A DNA stretch of 9,931 nucleotides from positions 1-9,931 of the forward strand of contig JAQYPI010000009.1 of assembly GCA_028726925.1 (NCBI GenBank). The letters are read 5' to 3'. The position numbers and the translations under genes were made by a program. The notes beneath the pieces were generated by a model. The model did no database searches, was not told where the DNA came from, and worked only from the letters and a program-made list of their open reading frames with translations. The DNA is from Caryophanales bacterium. Its GTDB lineage: Bacteria > Bacillota_I > Bacilli_A > RFN20 > CAG-826. Below, piece after piece: positions 1 to 6,780 of this stretch. How positions within the stretch are numbered: the stretch's first letter is position 1; the number at the start of each line of letters is the position of its first letter.

Positions 1-28
1 CTGCCGCTTTCCTTTTGGCGATTAAGCG

Positions 29-1519
29 TTATTTGGCTTGCTCGGCAGGCTTCTTCTCGCGGAGGATCGCGTTGAGGACGATGCCGATGATCATGGAGAC
101 GGAGACCGAGGTGATCGCGACGGTCGTGTCGCCGAAGACGAAGGAGAAGACCAAGCCGCCGATGCCAGCGACCAAGACGGCGGAGCTCACGAACATGTTC
201 TTGGTGTTGCTCATGTCGATGTGCTCATTGACGAGCATCTTGACGCCGGAGGAAGCGATGAACCCATAGAGGATCATGGAGACGCCGCCGGTGACGCAGG
301 CCGGGATGGTCTGGACCAAACCCATCAAGGGGCTGAAGAAGCCGAGCAGGATGGAGAAGAGGCAAGCGAGGAAGATGACTTTGGTGGAAGCGATTTTGGT
401 GACGCCGACGACCGCGACGTTTTCGCCGTAAGTCGTGTTGGCCGCGCCGCAGAAGAGGCCGGAGAGGCCGGTCGCGACGCCGTCGCCGATAAGGGTGCGG
501 GTGAGGCCCGGTTCTTCAAGTAGGTCGCGCTGGAGAAGGCCGGACATGTTCTTGTGGTCGCCGATGTGCTCGCAGATGGTGACGAGGGAGACCGGGATGA
601 AGATAAGGGCGGCTTGGGCGACCGCGGGTCCCGTAAGCGGGGCGATCGATTCGCTCTGCGCGTCGAGGAGGAAGAGGAATTTCGGGTAGTCGATGAAGGA
701 TTGGACGCGGATGTTGGAGAAAAGGTTCACAAGCGGGCTGAAGTCGACGACCTTGAAGTACTCGTTCTGGCCGGCGTAGTAGCCAAGGAGGGTGAAGAGG
801 ACCGCGGCGATGTAGCCGGCGCCCATGCCGATGAGGAAGGGGATGAGGGAAACCGTCTTCTTGCCATAGTGGGCGCAGACGGCGGTGACGACCATCGCGA
901 TGATGCCGCAGATGATGCAGATCCAGTTGTAATTGTCCGCGGAGACGGCGGTGTTGGCGAGGTTGTTGATGGCGCTGCCGGCGAGGCTAAGGCCGATGAC
1001 CATGATGATCGGGCCGACCACGACGGGCGGGAGGAGTTTGTTCAGCCACTTGACGCCGAAGACCTTGATGAGGAGGGCGACGAGGCAGTAGACGAGGCAA
1101 ACCATCGCCATGCCGATGGGGAGGATCCAGAGGTTCACTTGGCCGGTCGCTTCATAGTCGATCGCGATCGCCGAGCTCATGGCGCCCATGTAGGCGAAGC
1201 TCGACGCGAGGAACATCGGGGATTTGAATTTTGTGACGAAGAGGTAGAAGAGGGTGCCGATGCCCGCGGAGAAGAGGGTCGGGGCGATCATGACGGAGGC
1301 GAGATTCATACTCTCCCCGCCAAGGACGATGCTGTACTGCCCGAAGACGATCATCGGGACGGTGATGCAGGCGACGAACATCGCGAGCACGTGCTGAATC
1401 GCGAGAACGATCGTCTGCGATTTCTTCTTCGGCATCTCGTCGACTTCGACGAGCATCCCGTTCTCATGAACCGGGGTTTCCGAAGAGGGTTGAGGAATGG
1501 TGTTGGTTTCTGCTTCCAT
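29..1519 (-). CDS. NCS2-family uracil/xanthine permease (UraA-like)
   Basis: This is an inner-membrane nucleobase:proton symporter of the NCS2 (nucleobase-ascorbate transporter) family, 496 aa, the usual size plus a hydrophilic N-terminal tail of about 35 residues. The rest is a succession of hydrophobic segments consistent with the 14-helix fold. Two family hallmarks are visible. The first is the EH pair at residues 317-318 (VTICEHIGDHKNMSGL), matching the substrate-binding Glu region of UraA. The second is NTTYGEN at 361-367 followed by VAVVGVTKIAS, the NAT signature in its uracil-permease form. These favour uracil over xanthine, but specificity cannot be fixed from sequence. The ATG at 1519 is preceded on the minus strand by GGGAGG (1534-1529) with 9-nt spacing. 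An internal Met at residue 22 is an alternative start with no visible advantage. The gene is divergent from htpG and preceded by an attenuator-like leader. No pyr genes lie in the window to confirm its role. Only 28 bases of window remain downstream. Confidence 0.93.
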   Translation of the reverse strand: MEAETNTIPQPSSETPVHENGMLVEVDEMPKKKSQTIVLAIQHVLAMFVACITVPMIVFGQYSIVLGGESMNLASVMIAPTLFSAGIGTLFYLFVTKFKSPMFLASSFAYMGAMSSAIAIDYEATGQVNLWILPIGMAMVCLVYCLVALLIKVFGVKWLNKLLPPVVVGPIIMVIGLSLAGSAINNLANTAVSADNYNWICIICGIIAMVVTAVCAHYGKKTVSLIPFLIGMGAGYIAAVLFTLLGYYAGQNEYFKVVDFSPLVNLFSNIRVQSFIDYPKFLFLLDAQSESIAPLTGPAVAQAALIFIPVSLVTICEHIGDHKNMSGLLQRDLLEEPGLTRTLIGDGVATGLSGLFCGAANTTYGENVAVVGVTKIASTKVIFLACLFSILLGFFSPLMGLVQTIPACVTGGVSMILYGFIASSGVKMLVNEHIDMSNTKNMFVSSAVLVAGIGGLVFSFVFGDTTVAITSVSVSMIIGIVLNAILREKKPAEQAK

Positions 1520-1539
1520 TGTTCTGGACCTCCCTGGGC

Positions 1540-1692
1540 AAAAAAATAAGGCCTCAAACGGCCTCGAAACGAACGGGATAAGAAGACAAGCACCCCTCGG
1601 AGAAGGGAAGTTGGATTCGCGTGTCCCGGGCGTTCATATCTTTTTGCTCCGGGTCTTTATGTTATGTCAGGCGCTCCCTTTTGCCTAGAATC
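1540..1692 (-). promoter_or_regulatory. Structured permease leader ending in an attenuator terminator
   Basis: Read on the minus strand, the permease gene has a long untranslated leader. Just before its ribosome-binding site lies an intrinsic-terminator motif: AGGCC (1564-1560), loop GTTTGA, GGCCT (1553-1549), then TA and seven T (1546-1540). It ends only about 20 nt from the start codon, so it cannot belong to an upstream gene transcribed in this direction and is best read as a transcription attenuator. Upstream the leader can form at least two more hairpins: CCCGG pairing with CCGGG around 1652-1624, and CCCT/AGGG around 1607-1594. Nucleobase permeases in Bacillota are often controlled by PyrR attenuation or purine riboswitches. 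I see neither a purine-riboswitch core nor a good PyrR binding loop, so the sensing mechanism is unassigned. The upstream limit given is only the end of the weak promoter candidate at 1715-1687. Confidence 0.5.
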
Positions 1693-1715
1693 GAAATTCA
1701 TGAAAACGCTTTCAA
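1687..1715 (-). promoter_or_regulatory. Possible promoter for the permease leader
   Basis: On the minus strand TTGAAA (1715-1710) is followed after 17 nt by GATTCT (1692-1687). The -35 is good and the -10 matches TATAAT at only three of six positions, so this is a weak call. It is reported because the -35 overlaps a perfect cre site, which would make CcpA repression by direct occlusion possible. Confidence 0.3.
1701..1714. promoter_or_regulatory. Catabolite-responsive element (cre), CcpA operator
   Basis: TGAAAACGCTTTCA matches the Bacillota cre consensus TGWAANCGNTNWCA at every defined position and is palindromic (TGAAA/TTTCA around a CG centre). It lies between the divergent permease and htpG genes. 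It overlaps the candidate permease -35 and sits about 75-90 nt upstream of the htpG promoter, so the permease is the likelier target: CcpA with HPr-Ser-P would reduce uptake-gene transcription when a preferred sugar is present. No ccpA gene is in the window. Confidence 0.65.
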
Positions 1716-1788
1716 GAGAGGAGCTCGCGGTATTCGCGTATGCGCATGAGACAACCGACGTTTCTCCCCGTCTTTTTTCAACATCCTC

Positions 1789-1816
1789 TTGCAACGGGCG
1801 GAAAAGCGCCTAATAT
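1789..1816 (+). promoter_or_regulatory. htpG promoter (sigma-A type)
   Basis: TTGCAA (1789-1794) and TAATAT (1811-1816) are separated by 16 nt, a good vegetative promoter. Transcription would begin around 1822-1826, exactly where the CIRCE element begins, so a repressor bound there would block initiation. Confidence 0.7.
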
Positions 1817-1824
1817 TATGCGTG

Positions 1825-1851
1825 TTAGCACTCTTGACCGAACACTGCTAA
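1825..1851. promoter_or_regulatory. CIRCE element, HrcA operator
   Basis: The left half TTAGCACTC (1825-1833) is a perfect CIRCE half-site. After exactly nine bases the right half CACTGCTAA (1843-1851) matches the consensus GAGTGCTAA at seven of nine positions. CIRCE is the operator of the heat-shock repressor HrcA, which normally controls groESL and hrcA-grpE-dnaK-dnaJ. Here it overlaps the htpG start site, 22 nt before the htpG start codon. This places htpG in the HrcA regulon in this organism, unlike Bacillus subtilis, where htpG is not CIRCE-controlled. Confidence 0.85.
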
Positions 1852-1872
1852 AACAGACGAAAAGGAGAATTC

Positions 1873-3816
1873 ATGAAAGAAGAAAAACGTTTCCAGGCGG
1901 AATCCAAAGAACTCCTCCACCTGATGATCCACTCGATCTATTCCAATAAGGAGATCTTCCTGCGCGAGCTCATCTCGAACGCGAGCGACGCGATCGACAA
2001 ATATCGTTACCTAAGCGTCTCAAGCGAAGGCAAATACCCCCCGAAGGAGCATGAGATCTTCCTCTCCACGAACGCGGAAGAACGTTACATCCAGATCCAG
2101 GACAACGGCATCGGGATGTCCAAGGAGGACCTCGAGAAGAACCTCGGCACCATCGCGAAATCCGGCACCAAGGAATTCGTCGAGAAGATGAAGGAAGCTA
2201 AGGAAAAGGGCGAGGAATCCTTGATCGGCCAATTCGGCGTCGGCTTCTACAGCGCCTTCATGGTCGGCAAGAAAATCGAGGTCTTTACCCGCGACCTCGA
2301 GGGCCACGCCTACAAGTTTGAAAGCGATGGCGTCGAGACCTATTCGATCGAGGATGACGAGAACTCATTTCTGCAAGATTCCGGCACCGCGGTCCGCGTC
2401 TACCTCAAGGACGACGAGGACGACGAGAAATACGGGGATTACCTGAAGGAATGGAATATTACTCACCTCGTCAAGCAATATAGCGACTTCATCCGTTATC
2501 CCATCAAGATGGCAGTCACCAAGTCCGTGCAGGACAAGGATGAGGAAGGCAAGCCCATCGAAGGGAAATACCACGACGAGACGGAAATCAAGACCCTCAA
2601 TTCCATGACCCCGATCTGGAAGAAGGCTAAGAAGGACGTCACGGATGAAGAACTCGCCTCGTTCTACAAGTCCCGCTTCAACGACTACGAGGACCCCTTG
2701 CTTTCCCTCTTCGTCAAAGCCGAGGGCACCCTCTCGTACGACGCCCTCCTCTTCGTCCCCAAGCACGCGCCCTATAACCTCTATAGCCAGAACTACGAGA
2801 AAGGCCTCGCCCTCTACGCGAAAGGCATCTTCATCGAGGAAAAGAACAAGGAACTCGTCCCGGATTACCTCAAGTTCGTCCGCGGCCTTATCGATTCGGA
2901 GGACCTATCCCTTAACATCTCCCGCGAGATGCTGCAGAAGAGCCCGTTGCTATCCAAAGTCGAGAAGAACATCGAGAAGAAGCTCGTCGAGAAACTCAAA
3001 TCCCTGCAGAAAGAGGATCCTGAGAAATACGCGGAATTCTATAAGAATTACGGCAATTTCCTCAAATTCGGCATCTATTCCTCTTATGGAGCAAAAGCCG
3101 AAGACCTTCAGGATTTGCTGAAGTTCCCCCATCTAAACGGGGAGAAGGACATCACCTTCGCCGAGTACAAGGAAGGCCTCAAGGAAAACCAGAAAGCCAT
3201 CTATTACGCTTCGGGCAAGACCGTTGAGTCCCTCAAAATGCTCCCCTCGATCGCCCGCTTCAAGAAATCCGGGGAAGACGTCCTCTTCTTGACCGGGGAC
3301 ATCGACGAATTCACGATTCAAATGATCCCGGAATACGAGAAACTGCCGTTCAAAAACATCTCGAGCCTCGATCCCGAAGAGCTCGGGGAAGAGGAGAAGA
3401 AGCGCCTCGACGTCCTCAAGACCGACCATAAGCGCATCCTCGATGACCTCTCTACCGCCCTCGCGGGCAAGGTCGCGGAAGTGACCTTCGACCTCGGCCT
3501 AGAAGACGCCCCGGTCGCGATCGCCACGAAAGCCGGCCTTTCCCTCCAGATGGAAAGCGTCCTGAACGAAAACCCCGGGGTCACCCCCGAGGAGAAGGTT
3601 GAGGCGGAGAAGGTCCTCAAAATCAATCCGGACCATCCCCTCTTCGCCGCCATCCAAGGCGTCACGGACGAAGAAGAGGTTTCCCGCATCGGGCACGTCC
3701 TTTACGACGAAGCCCTCCTCGCGGAAGGGTTCGACATCGAGGACAAGCCCGCGTTCGTGAAGAACCTAAACGCCCTCCTTGCCAAGGCCTATCCCCCGAA
3801 AGAAGAAGGAAAATAA
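1873..3816 (+). CDS. htpG: Molecular chaperone HtpG (bacterial Hsp90)
   Basis: This is an ATP-dependent cytosolic dimeric chaperone of 647 aa, full length for bacterial HtpG. The N-terminal GHKL ATPase domain (about residues 1-220) shows FLRELISNASDA with the catalytic Glu32 and Mg/ATP-binding Asn36, DNGIGM at 77-82, GTIAKSGTKEF, and the lid-region GQFGVGFYSAFMVG. The middle domain carries the client- and ATP-contacting loop NISREMLQKSPLLSKVEKNI. The C-terminal dimerisation domain is complete and, as in bacteria, lacks the eukaryotic MEEVD tail. The ATG at 1873 follows AAAGGAGA with good spacing. The gene is monocistronic: its own sigma-A promoter overlaps a CIRCE operator upstream, and a strong hairpin terminator begins 18 nt after the TAA stop. 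Heat-inducible control by HrcA is therefore expected. Nothing in the reading frame looks damaged. Confidence 0.98.
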   Translation: MKEEKRFQAESKELLHLMIHSIYSNKEIFLRELISNASDAIDKYRYLSVSSEGKYPPKEHEIFLSTNAEERYIQIQDNGIGMSKEDLEKNLGTIAKSGTKEFVEKMKEAKEKGEESLIGQFGVGFYSAFMVGKKIEVFTRDLEGHAYKFESDGVETYSIEDDENSFLQDSGTAVRVYLKDDEDDEKYGDYLKEWNITHLVKQYSDFIRYPIKMAVTKSVQDKDEEGKPIEGKYHDETEIKTLNSMTPIWKKAKKDVTDEELASFYKSRFNDYEDPLLSLFVKAEGTLSYDALLFVPKHAPYNLYSQNYEKGLALYAKGIFIEEKNKELVPDYLKFVRGLIDSEDLSLNISREMLQKSPLLSKVEKNIEKKLVEKLKSLQKEDPEKYAEFYKNYGNFLKFGIYSSYGAKAEDLQDLLKFPHLNGEKDITFAEYKEGLKENQKAIYYASGKTVESLKMLPSIARFKKSGEDVLFLTGDIDEFTIQMIPEYEKLPFKNISSLDPEELGEEEKKRLDVLKTDHKRILDDLSTALAGKVAEVTFDLGLEDAPVAIATKAGLSLQMESVLNENPGVTPEEKVEAEKVLKINPDHPLFAAIQGVTDEEEVSRIGHVLYDEALLAEGFDIEDKPAFVKNLNALLAKAYPPKEEGK

Positions 3817-3834
3817 CGAGCGCATGAAAAAAAC

Positions 3835-3887
3835 GGGGCTGTAACCAAACCTCCCTTTCGTTGGGAGGCAGGTTACGCCCCTTTTTT
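3835..3887 (+). terminator. Long bidirectional terminator, copy 1 of a repeated hairpin
   Basis: The hairpin has three stacked helices: GGGGC/GCCCC, then GTAACC/GGTTAC after a single bulged T, then CCTCCC/GGGAGG closing the loop TTTCGTT, with a small AAA/CA internal loop. Six T follow on the plus strand for htpG. Seven A precede the stem, so it also ends minus-strand transcripts from the convergent DUF362 gene. A clearly related copy lies on the minus strand at 9192-9245. This is far more elaborate than a minimal terminator. Confidence 0.93.
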
Positions 3888-3902
3888 CGTTGTCTAGCTT
3901 TC

Positions 3903-4787
3903 TTAATCGATCCGAACGAGCTCGTAGTCCCGGCTGCCAAGGCCTTGGCGCTCCGCCATCTCGATGGTGTGATAGCCCTTCCTGGACGTGACCCTTTCGA
4001 GGAAATGTTCTTTGCCGGGGTCATCACTTGCCTCGACGAGGTCAAGGCAAGCCGCGTCGATCGCGACGGGATCTAGGGAAGCGAGGATGCCGATATCCTT
4101 CATGCAGGGGTCCTCGGCCTTCGCGCAGCAATCGCAGTCGACGGACATGTTCTTCATGATGGAGAGGTAAACGATGCCCTTCTTTTTCTTAAAATACTCG
4201 ATCACGGTCTTCGCCGCGTCGACCATCGATTCGAGGAAGGCTTCCTGCTCCGTCTTCTTGGCCCAGCAAAGCACGGGGCTCGAACTCGCGCCCGCGCTAT
4301 GGATGTTGGCCTTGCCGGCGCTTGAGGCCATGCCGATGGAGAGTTGCTTCAAGGCGCCGCCATACCCGCCCATCGGGTGTCCCTTGAAGTGGGAGAGGAC
4401 AAGCAAGGAATCGTATTTCTCGATGCCTTTGCCCACGAGGTTCTTCTCGAGGCGCAAACCGTTAACGACCGGGAGTTCGAGGTCCGGCCCTTCCCCGTCG
4501 AGGATCTCGAAGGGGCGCTTCGCCCAGCCGTGCTCCTCCATGAGGCCAAGGTGCTTCTTGGTCTTGTTCCGGGCCCCGGGATAAGCGGTATTGGTCTCGA
4601 CGACCGTGGCCCCCACGGTATCAATAAGGGGGAAGAGGAAGTCGGGGGCGATGAAATTCTGGTTGCCCTTCTCCCCGGAATGGATCTTTGCGGCGACCTT
4701 GCCAGAGCATGGGGAACCTAGCATTTCGTAAAGGCGGATCAAGGTCTCGGGAGTGAGGGAAGAAGAGAAATAGACGGTTGGTTTCAT
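3903..4787 (-). CDS. DUF362 domain-containing protein
   Basis: This protein of 294 aa, probably cytoplasmic (no signal peptide or membrane segment seen), consists essentially of one DUF362 domain. Recognisable family features are KIHSGEKGNQNF at 34-45, the VVETNTAYPGAR stretch at 62-73, the glycine-rich HFKGHPMGGYGGALKQLSIG at 133-152, and the C-terminal VDCDCC (217-221) with Cys228, followed by DIGILASLDPVAIDAACLDL. Longer DUF362 proteins carry a ferredoxin-like 4Fe-4S domain; this compact form does not, although its cysteine cluster could bind metal. The family's biochemical function is not established and I assign none. The reading frame is open upstream to 4970, but ATG at 4787 is chosen because AAAGGAGC precedes it at suitable spacing, the family-like sequence starts there, and the extra 61 residues look non-coding. 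It converges with htpG and is divergent from the ABC exporter operon. Confidence 0.9.
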   Translation of the reverse strand: MKPTVYFSSSLTPETLIRLYEMLGSPCSGKVAAKIHSGEKGNQNFIAPDFLFPLIDTVGATVVETNTAYPGARNKTKKHLGLMEEHGWAKRPFEILDGEGPDLELPVVNGLRLEKNLVGKGIEKYDSLLVLSHFKGHPMGGYGGALKQLSIGMASSAGKANIHSAGASSSPVLCWAKKTEQEAFLESMVDAAKTVIEYFKKKKGIVYLSIMKNMSVDCDCCAKAEDPCMKDIGILASLDPVAIDAACLDLVEASDDPGKEHFLERVTSRKGYHTIEMAERQGLGSRDYELVRID

Positions 4788-4810
4788 GGGGCAAAGCTCC
4801 TTTCGGGGAA

Positions 4811-4816
4811 AGTATA
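4811..4816 (-). promoter_or_regulatory. Probable -10 box of the DUF362 gene
   Basis: On the minus strand TATACT, one mismatch from TATAAT, lies 24 nt upstream of the DUF362 start codon. No convincing -35 hexamer sits 16-18 nt further upstream; a TTGTCG lies somewhat too far away. The -10 is therefore supported but the full promoter is not. Confidence 0.4.
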
Positions 4817-4938
4817 CTCCATGCCTAAAGAACCGAAGAACGACAAGTTGTTTCAAATTGGACAGAATGTGCAAAAGAAGCGAGAACGTGGGTCGAATTT
4901 TGAATAGCTTGTCGAGAATCTTAGCGCGGAAACTAGAA

Positions 4939-4954
4939 GTTGCAAGGAAGCAAC
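4939..4954. repeat. Inverted repeat upstream of the exporter promoter
   Basis: GTTGC, AAGGAA, GCAAC forms a perfect 5-bp inverted repeat just upstream of the exporter -35 box. It is a candidate regulator site, or chance. No regulator gene lies next to it. Confidence 0.3.
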
Positions 4955-4964
4955 CCGTTTCTAC

Positions 4965-4992
4965 TTGCAAAACCCACGCGCTCGCCTATGAT
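4965..4992 (+). promoter_or_regulatory. Promoter of the ABC exporter operon
   Basis: TTGCAA (4965-4970) and TATGAT (4987-4992) are separated by 16 nt. This is the same -35 hexamer and spacing as the htpG promoter. The predicted start is near 4999, giving a leader of about 40 nt to the start codon at 5041. A CCACGCGTGG palindrome at 5003-5012 lies immediately downstream, and its CCACGCG half also occurs inside the spacer (4974-4980). Confidence 0.65.
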
Positions 4993-5002
4993 ATGCAAGC
5001 GT

Positions 5003-5012
5003 CCACGCGTGG
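5003..5012. promoter_or_regulatory. Candidate operator palindrome at the exporter start site
   Basis: CCACGCGTGG is a perfect 10-bp palindrome at the predicted transcription start. CCACGCG recurs in the same orientation at 4974-4980, 29 nt away (close to three helical turns), so the two copies flank the -10 box on one DNA face. Position and spacing suit a repressor or inducer-responsive operator, but the match to a specific regulator family is unknown. Confidence 0.35.
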
Positions 5013-5040
5013 TGGAAGTTCTTAAGGAGGGATGAAACGT

Positions 5041-6780
5041 ATGAGTCTCTTGCGTCTATATAAACGATTCCGATGGTACGATTGGGTGTTCTTCGCCTTC
5101 ATCTGCGGGCTCACGGTCCTGCAGGTTTTCTGCTCGATGAAGAACGTCGATTACATGCAAGGCCTCACAGAGGCCATCGTCACCCTCGACCAGGATGCCA
5201 TCTGGTGGAACGGCGGCATGATGGTCGCCGTCGCGGCCGGCCAGTTCGGCTGCCAGGTCGTCATCGCGATTCTCGCCTCCTCGATGACCGCCTCCCTTGC
5301 GACGAGGCTGCGCGAAGAGGTCTATGAGCGCGTGAGTGCCTATGGCCTTTCCGAGATCGACCGCTTCTCCACGGCCTCCCTCATCACGAGGACGTCCAAC
5401 GACATCGAGAACGTCCAGATGTCGACCCTCCTCGTTTTCCGCATGCTCTTCAGCGCCCCCGTCACGGCCATCTGGGCCATCTGCAAGATCCAGGCGACGT
5501 CCATGGAACTCACGTGGGTCGCGATCGTCGCGGTGCTCATCATCGTCCTCGCTTTGTCCGCGATGATGTTCTTCGTCCTGCCGAAATTCAAGATCTCGCA
5601 GAAGATCATCGACCGCCTGAACCAAGTCACCCGCGAAGGCATCTCGGGGGTCCGCGTCGTCCGCGCCTACAACGCCGAGCAATACCAGAACGACAAATTC
5701 GAGAAGGCCAACGACGACCTCATGAACCTGAACCTCTATACGTCCCGCATCATGCAGCTCATGAACCCGCTCATGACGATCGTCCTCGACGGGGCGTCCC
5801 TCGGCATCTACGCCGTCGGGGCCCATCTCATGAAGTCCCTTGCCATCGATTACGCGACCATCGTGGCGTTCTCCTCCCTCTGCATCCAGATCATCTTCGC
5901 GTTCATGATGCTGCTCATGCTCTTTGTCATGATGCCTCGCGCGATGGTCTGCGCCCGCCGCGTGGACGAGGTGCTGCGCCTAAAGCCCTCCATCGTGGAC
6001 CCTGAGGAAGAAGTCCTCCCAGATCCCGCTATCCAAGGCGAGATCGTCTTTGACCACGTGAGCTTCGCCTACGAAGGCGGTGCCCATCCCGTCATCGCAG
6101 ACGTGAATTTTGCCGCCAAGCAAGGGCAAACCATCGCCTTCATCGGCGAGACCGGCTCCGGCAAGACGAGCCTCGTGAACCTCGTCGCCCGCCTCTATGA
6201 CGTGACCGAGGGCGCGGTCCTCGTCGACGGGGTCAACGTCAAGGACATGAAGCAAGCGACCCTCCGAAAGAAGATCGGCTTCGTCCCCCAGAAAGGCAAC
6301 CTCTTCGCCGGCACGGTTCGCGAGAACATCGGCTTCGGCCTCGACGAGATGGACGAGGATACGATGCGCAAGGCCGCGGAAACCGCCTGCGCCTCTGAAT
6401 TCATCGAGAAGATGCCGGAAGGCTACGAATCCCACATCGCCGCGGGCGGCACGAACGTATCCGGCGGCCAGCGCCAGCGTCTTTGCATCGCGAGGGCATG
6501 CGCGATCGACCCCGAGATCTTCGTCTTTGACGATTCGTTCTCCGCGCTCGACTTCAAGACCGACAAGGCGGTCCGCGAGAACCTCGCGAAAGCTTATCCA
6601 AACGCGACCAAGCTCATCGTCGCCCAGCGCGTCGGCACCATCATGGACGCGGATCTGATCCTCGTCTTAAGCGAAGGCAAGGTCGTCGGACAAGGGACCC
6701 ACCGCGAATTGCTCGCGACCTGCGAGACCTACCGCGACATCGCTTTGTCCCAGCTATCCAAGGAGGAACTTGGCTTATGA
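5041..6780 (+). CDS. ABC exporter half-transporter with degenerate ATP site (heterodimer subunit A)
   Basis: This is an inner-membrane ABC exporter subunit of 579 aa: an N-terminal six-helix transmembrane domain (about 1-310) and a C-terminal nucleotide-binding domain (about 330-579). The Walker A is GETGSGKTS (369-377) and the signature VSGGQ (473-477) is canonical. The Walker B ends in Asp497-Asp498 where an active site has Asp-Glu, and the switch His is Gln529 (VAQRV). Both changes mark the non-hydrolytic site of heterodimeric exporters such as TM287/288, BmrCD and LmrCD. The partner is the next gene, which overlaps by ATGA. AAGGAGG at 5024-5030 is too close to the upstream ATG at 5032 and well placed for the ATG at 5041, so 5041 is chosen; the alternative adds three residues. 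The substrate is unknown: drugs, lipids or peptides are all possible, and no dedicated peptide or immunity gene is adjacent. Confidence 0.94.
   Translation: MSLLRLYKRFRWYDWVFFAFICGLTVLQVFCSMKNVDYMQGLTEAIVTLDQDAIWWNGGMMVAVAAGQFGCQVVIAILASSMTASLATRLREEVYERVSAYGLSEIDRFSTASLITRTSNDIENVQMSTLLVFRMLFSAPVTAIWAICKIQATSMELTWVAIVAVLIIVLALSAMMFFVLPKFKISQKIIDRLNQVTREGISGVRVVRAYNAEQYQNDKFEKANDDLMNLNLYTSRIMQLMNPLMTIVLDGASLGIYAVGAHLMKSLAIDYATIVAFSSLCIQIIFAFMMLLMLFVMMPRAMVCARRVDEVLRLKPSIVDPEEEVLPDPAIQGEIVFDHVSFAYEGGAHPVIADVNFAAKQGQTIAFIGETGSGKTSLVNLVARLYDVTEGAVLVDGVNVKDMKQATLRKKIGFVPQKGNLFAGTVRENIGFGLDEMDEDTMRKAAETACASEFIEKMPEGYESHIAAGGTNVSGGQRQRLCIARACAIDPEIFVFDDSFSALDFKTDKAVRENLAKAYPNATKLIVAQRVGTIMDADLILVLSEGKVVGQGTHRELLATCETYRDIALSQLSKEELGL

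Noticed and set aside
1526..1539. PyrR binding loop resemblance (CCCAGGGAGG) at the permease ribosome-binding site
   Set aside because: The flanking bases do not form the required stem, the match is mostly the Shine-Dalgarno itself, and it lies after the terminator instead of before it.
554..1549. A 331-codon plus-strand open frame opposite the permease gene
   Set aside because: Its product is an implausible run of Asp, Glu, Gly and Arg. It mirrors the third-position GC bias of the real minus-strand gene and has no ribosome-binding site or family resemblance.
1562..1660. Purine riboswitch in the permease leader
   Set aside because: The conserved junction and loop sequences of purine riboswitches are not present, and the hairpins seen do not form the three-way junction.
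4788..4970. Upstream extension of the DUF362 reading frame to an ATG at 4970
   Set aside because: The ATG at 4787 has a good ribosome-binding site and starts the family-like sequence. The extension would run over the -10-like TATACT and into the exporter promoter region.
5056..5826. A 256-codon minus-strand open frame opposite the first exporter gene
   Set aside because: It has the same kind of acidic, Arg-rich shadow translation, lies entirely inside a well-supported gene, and has no recognisable domain.
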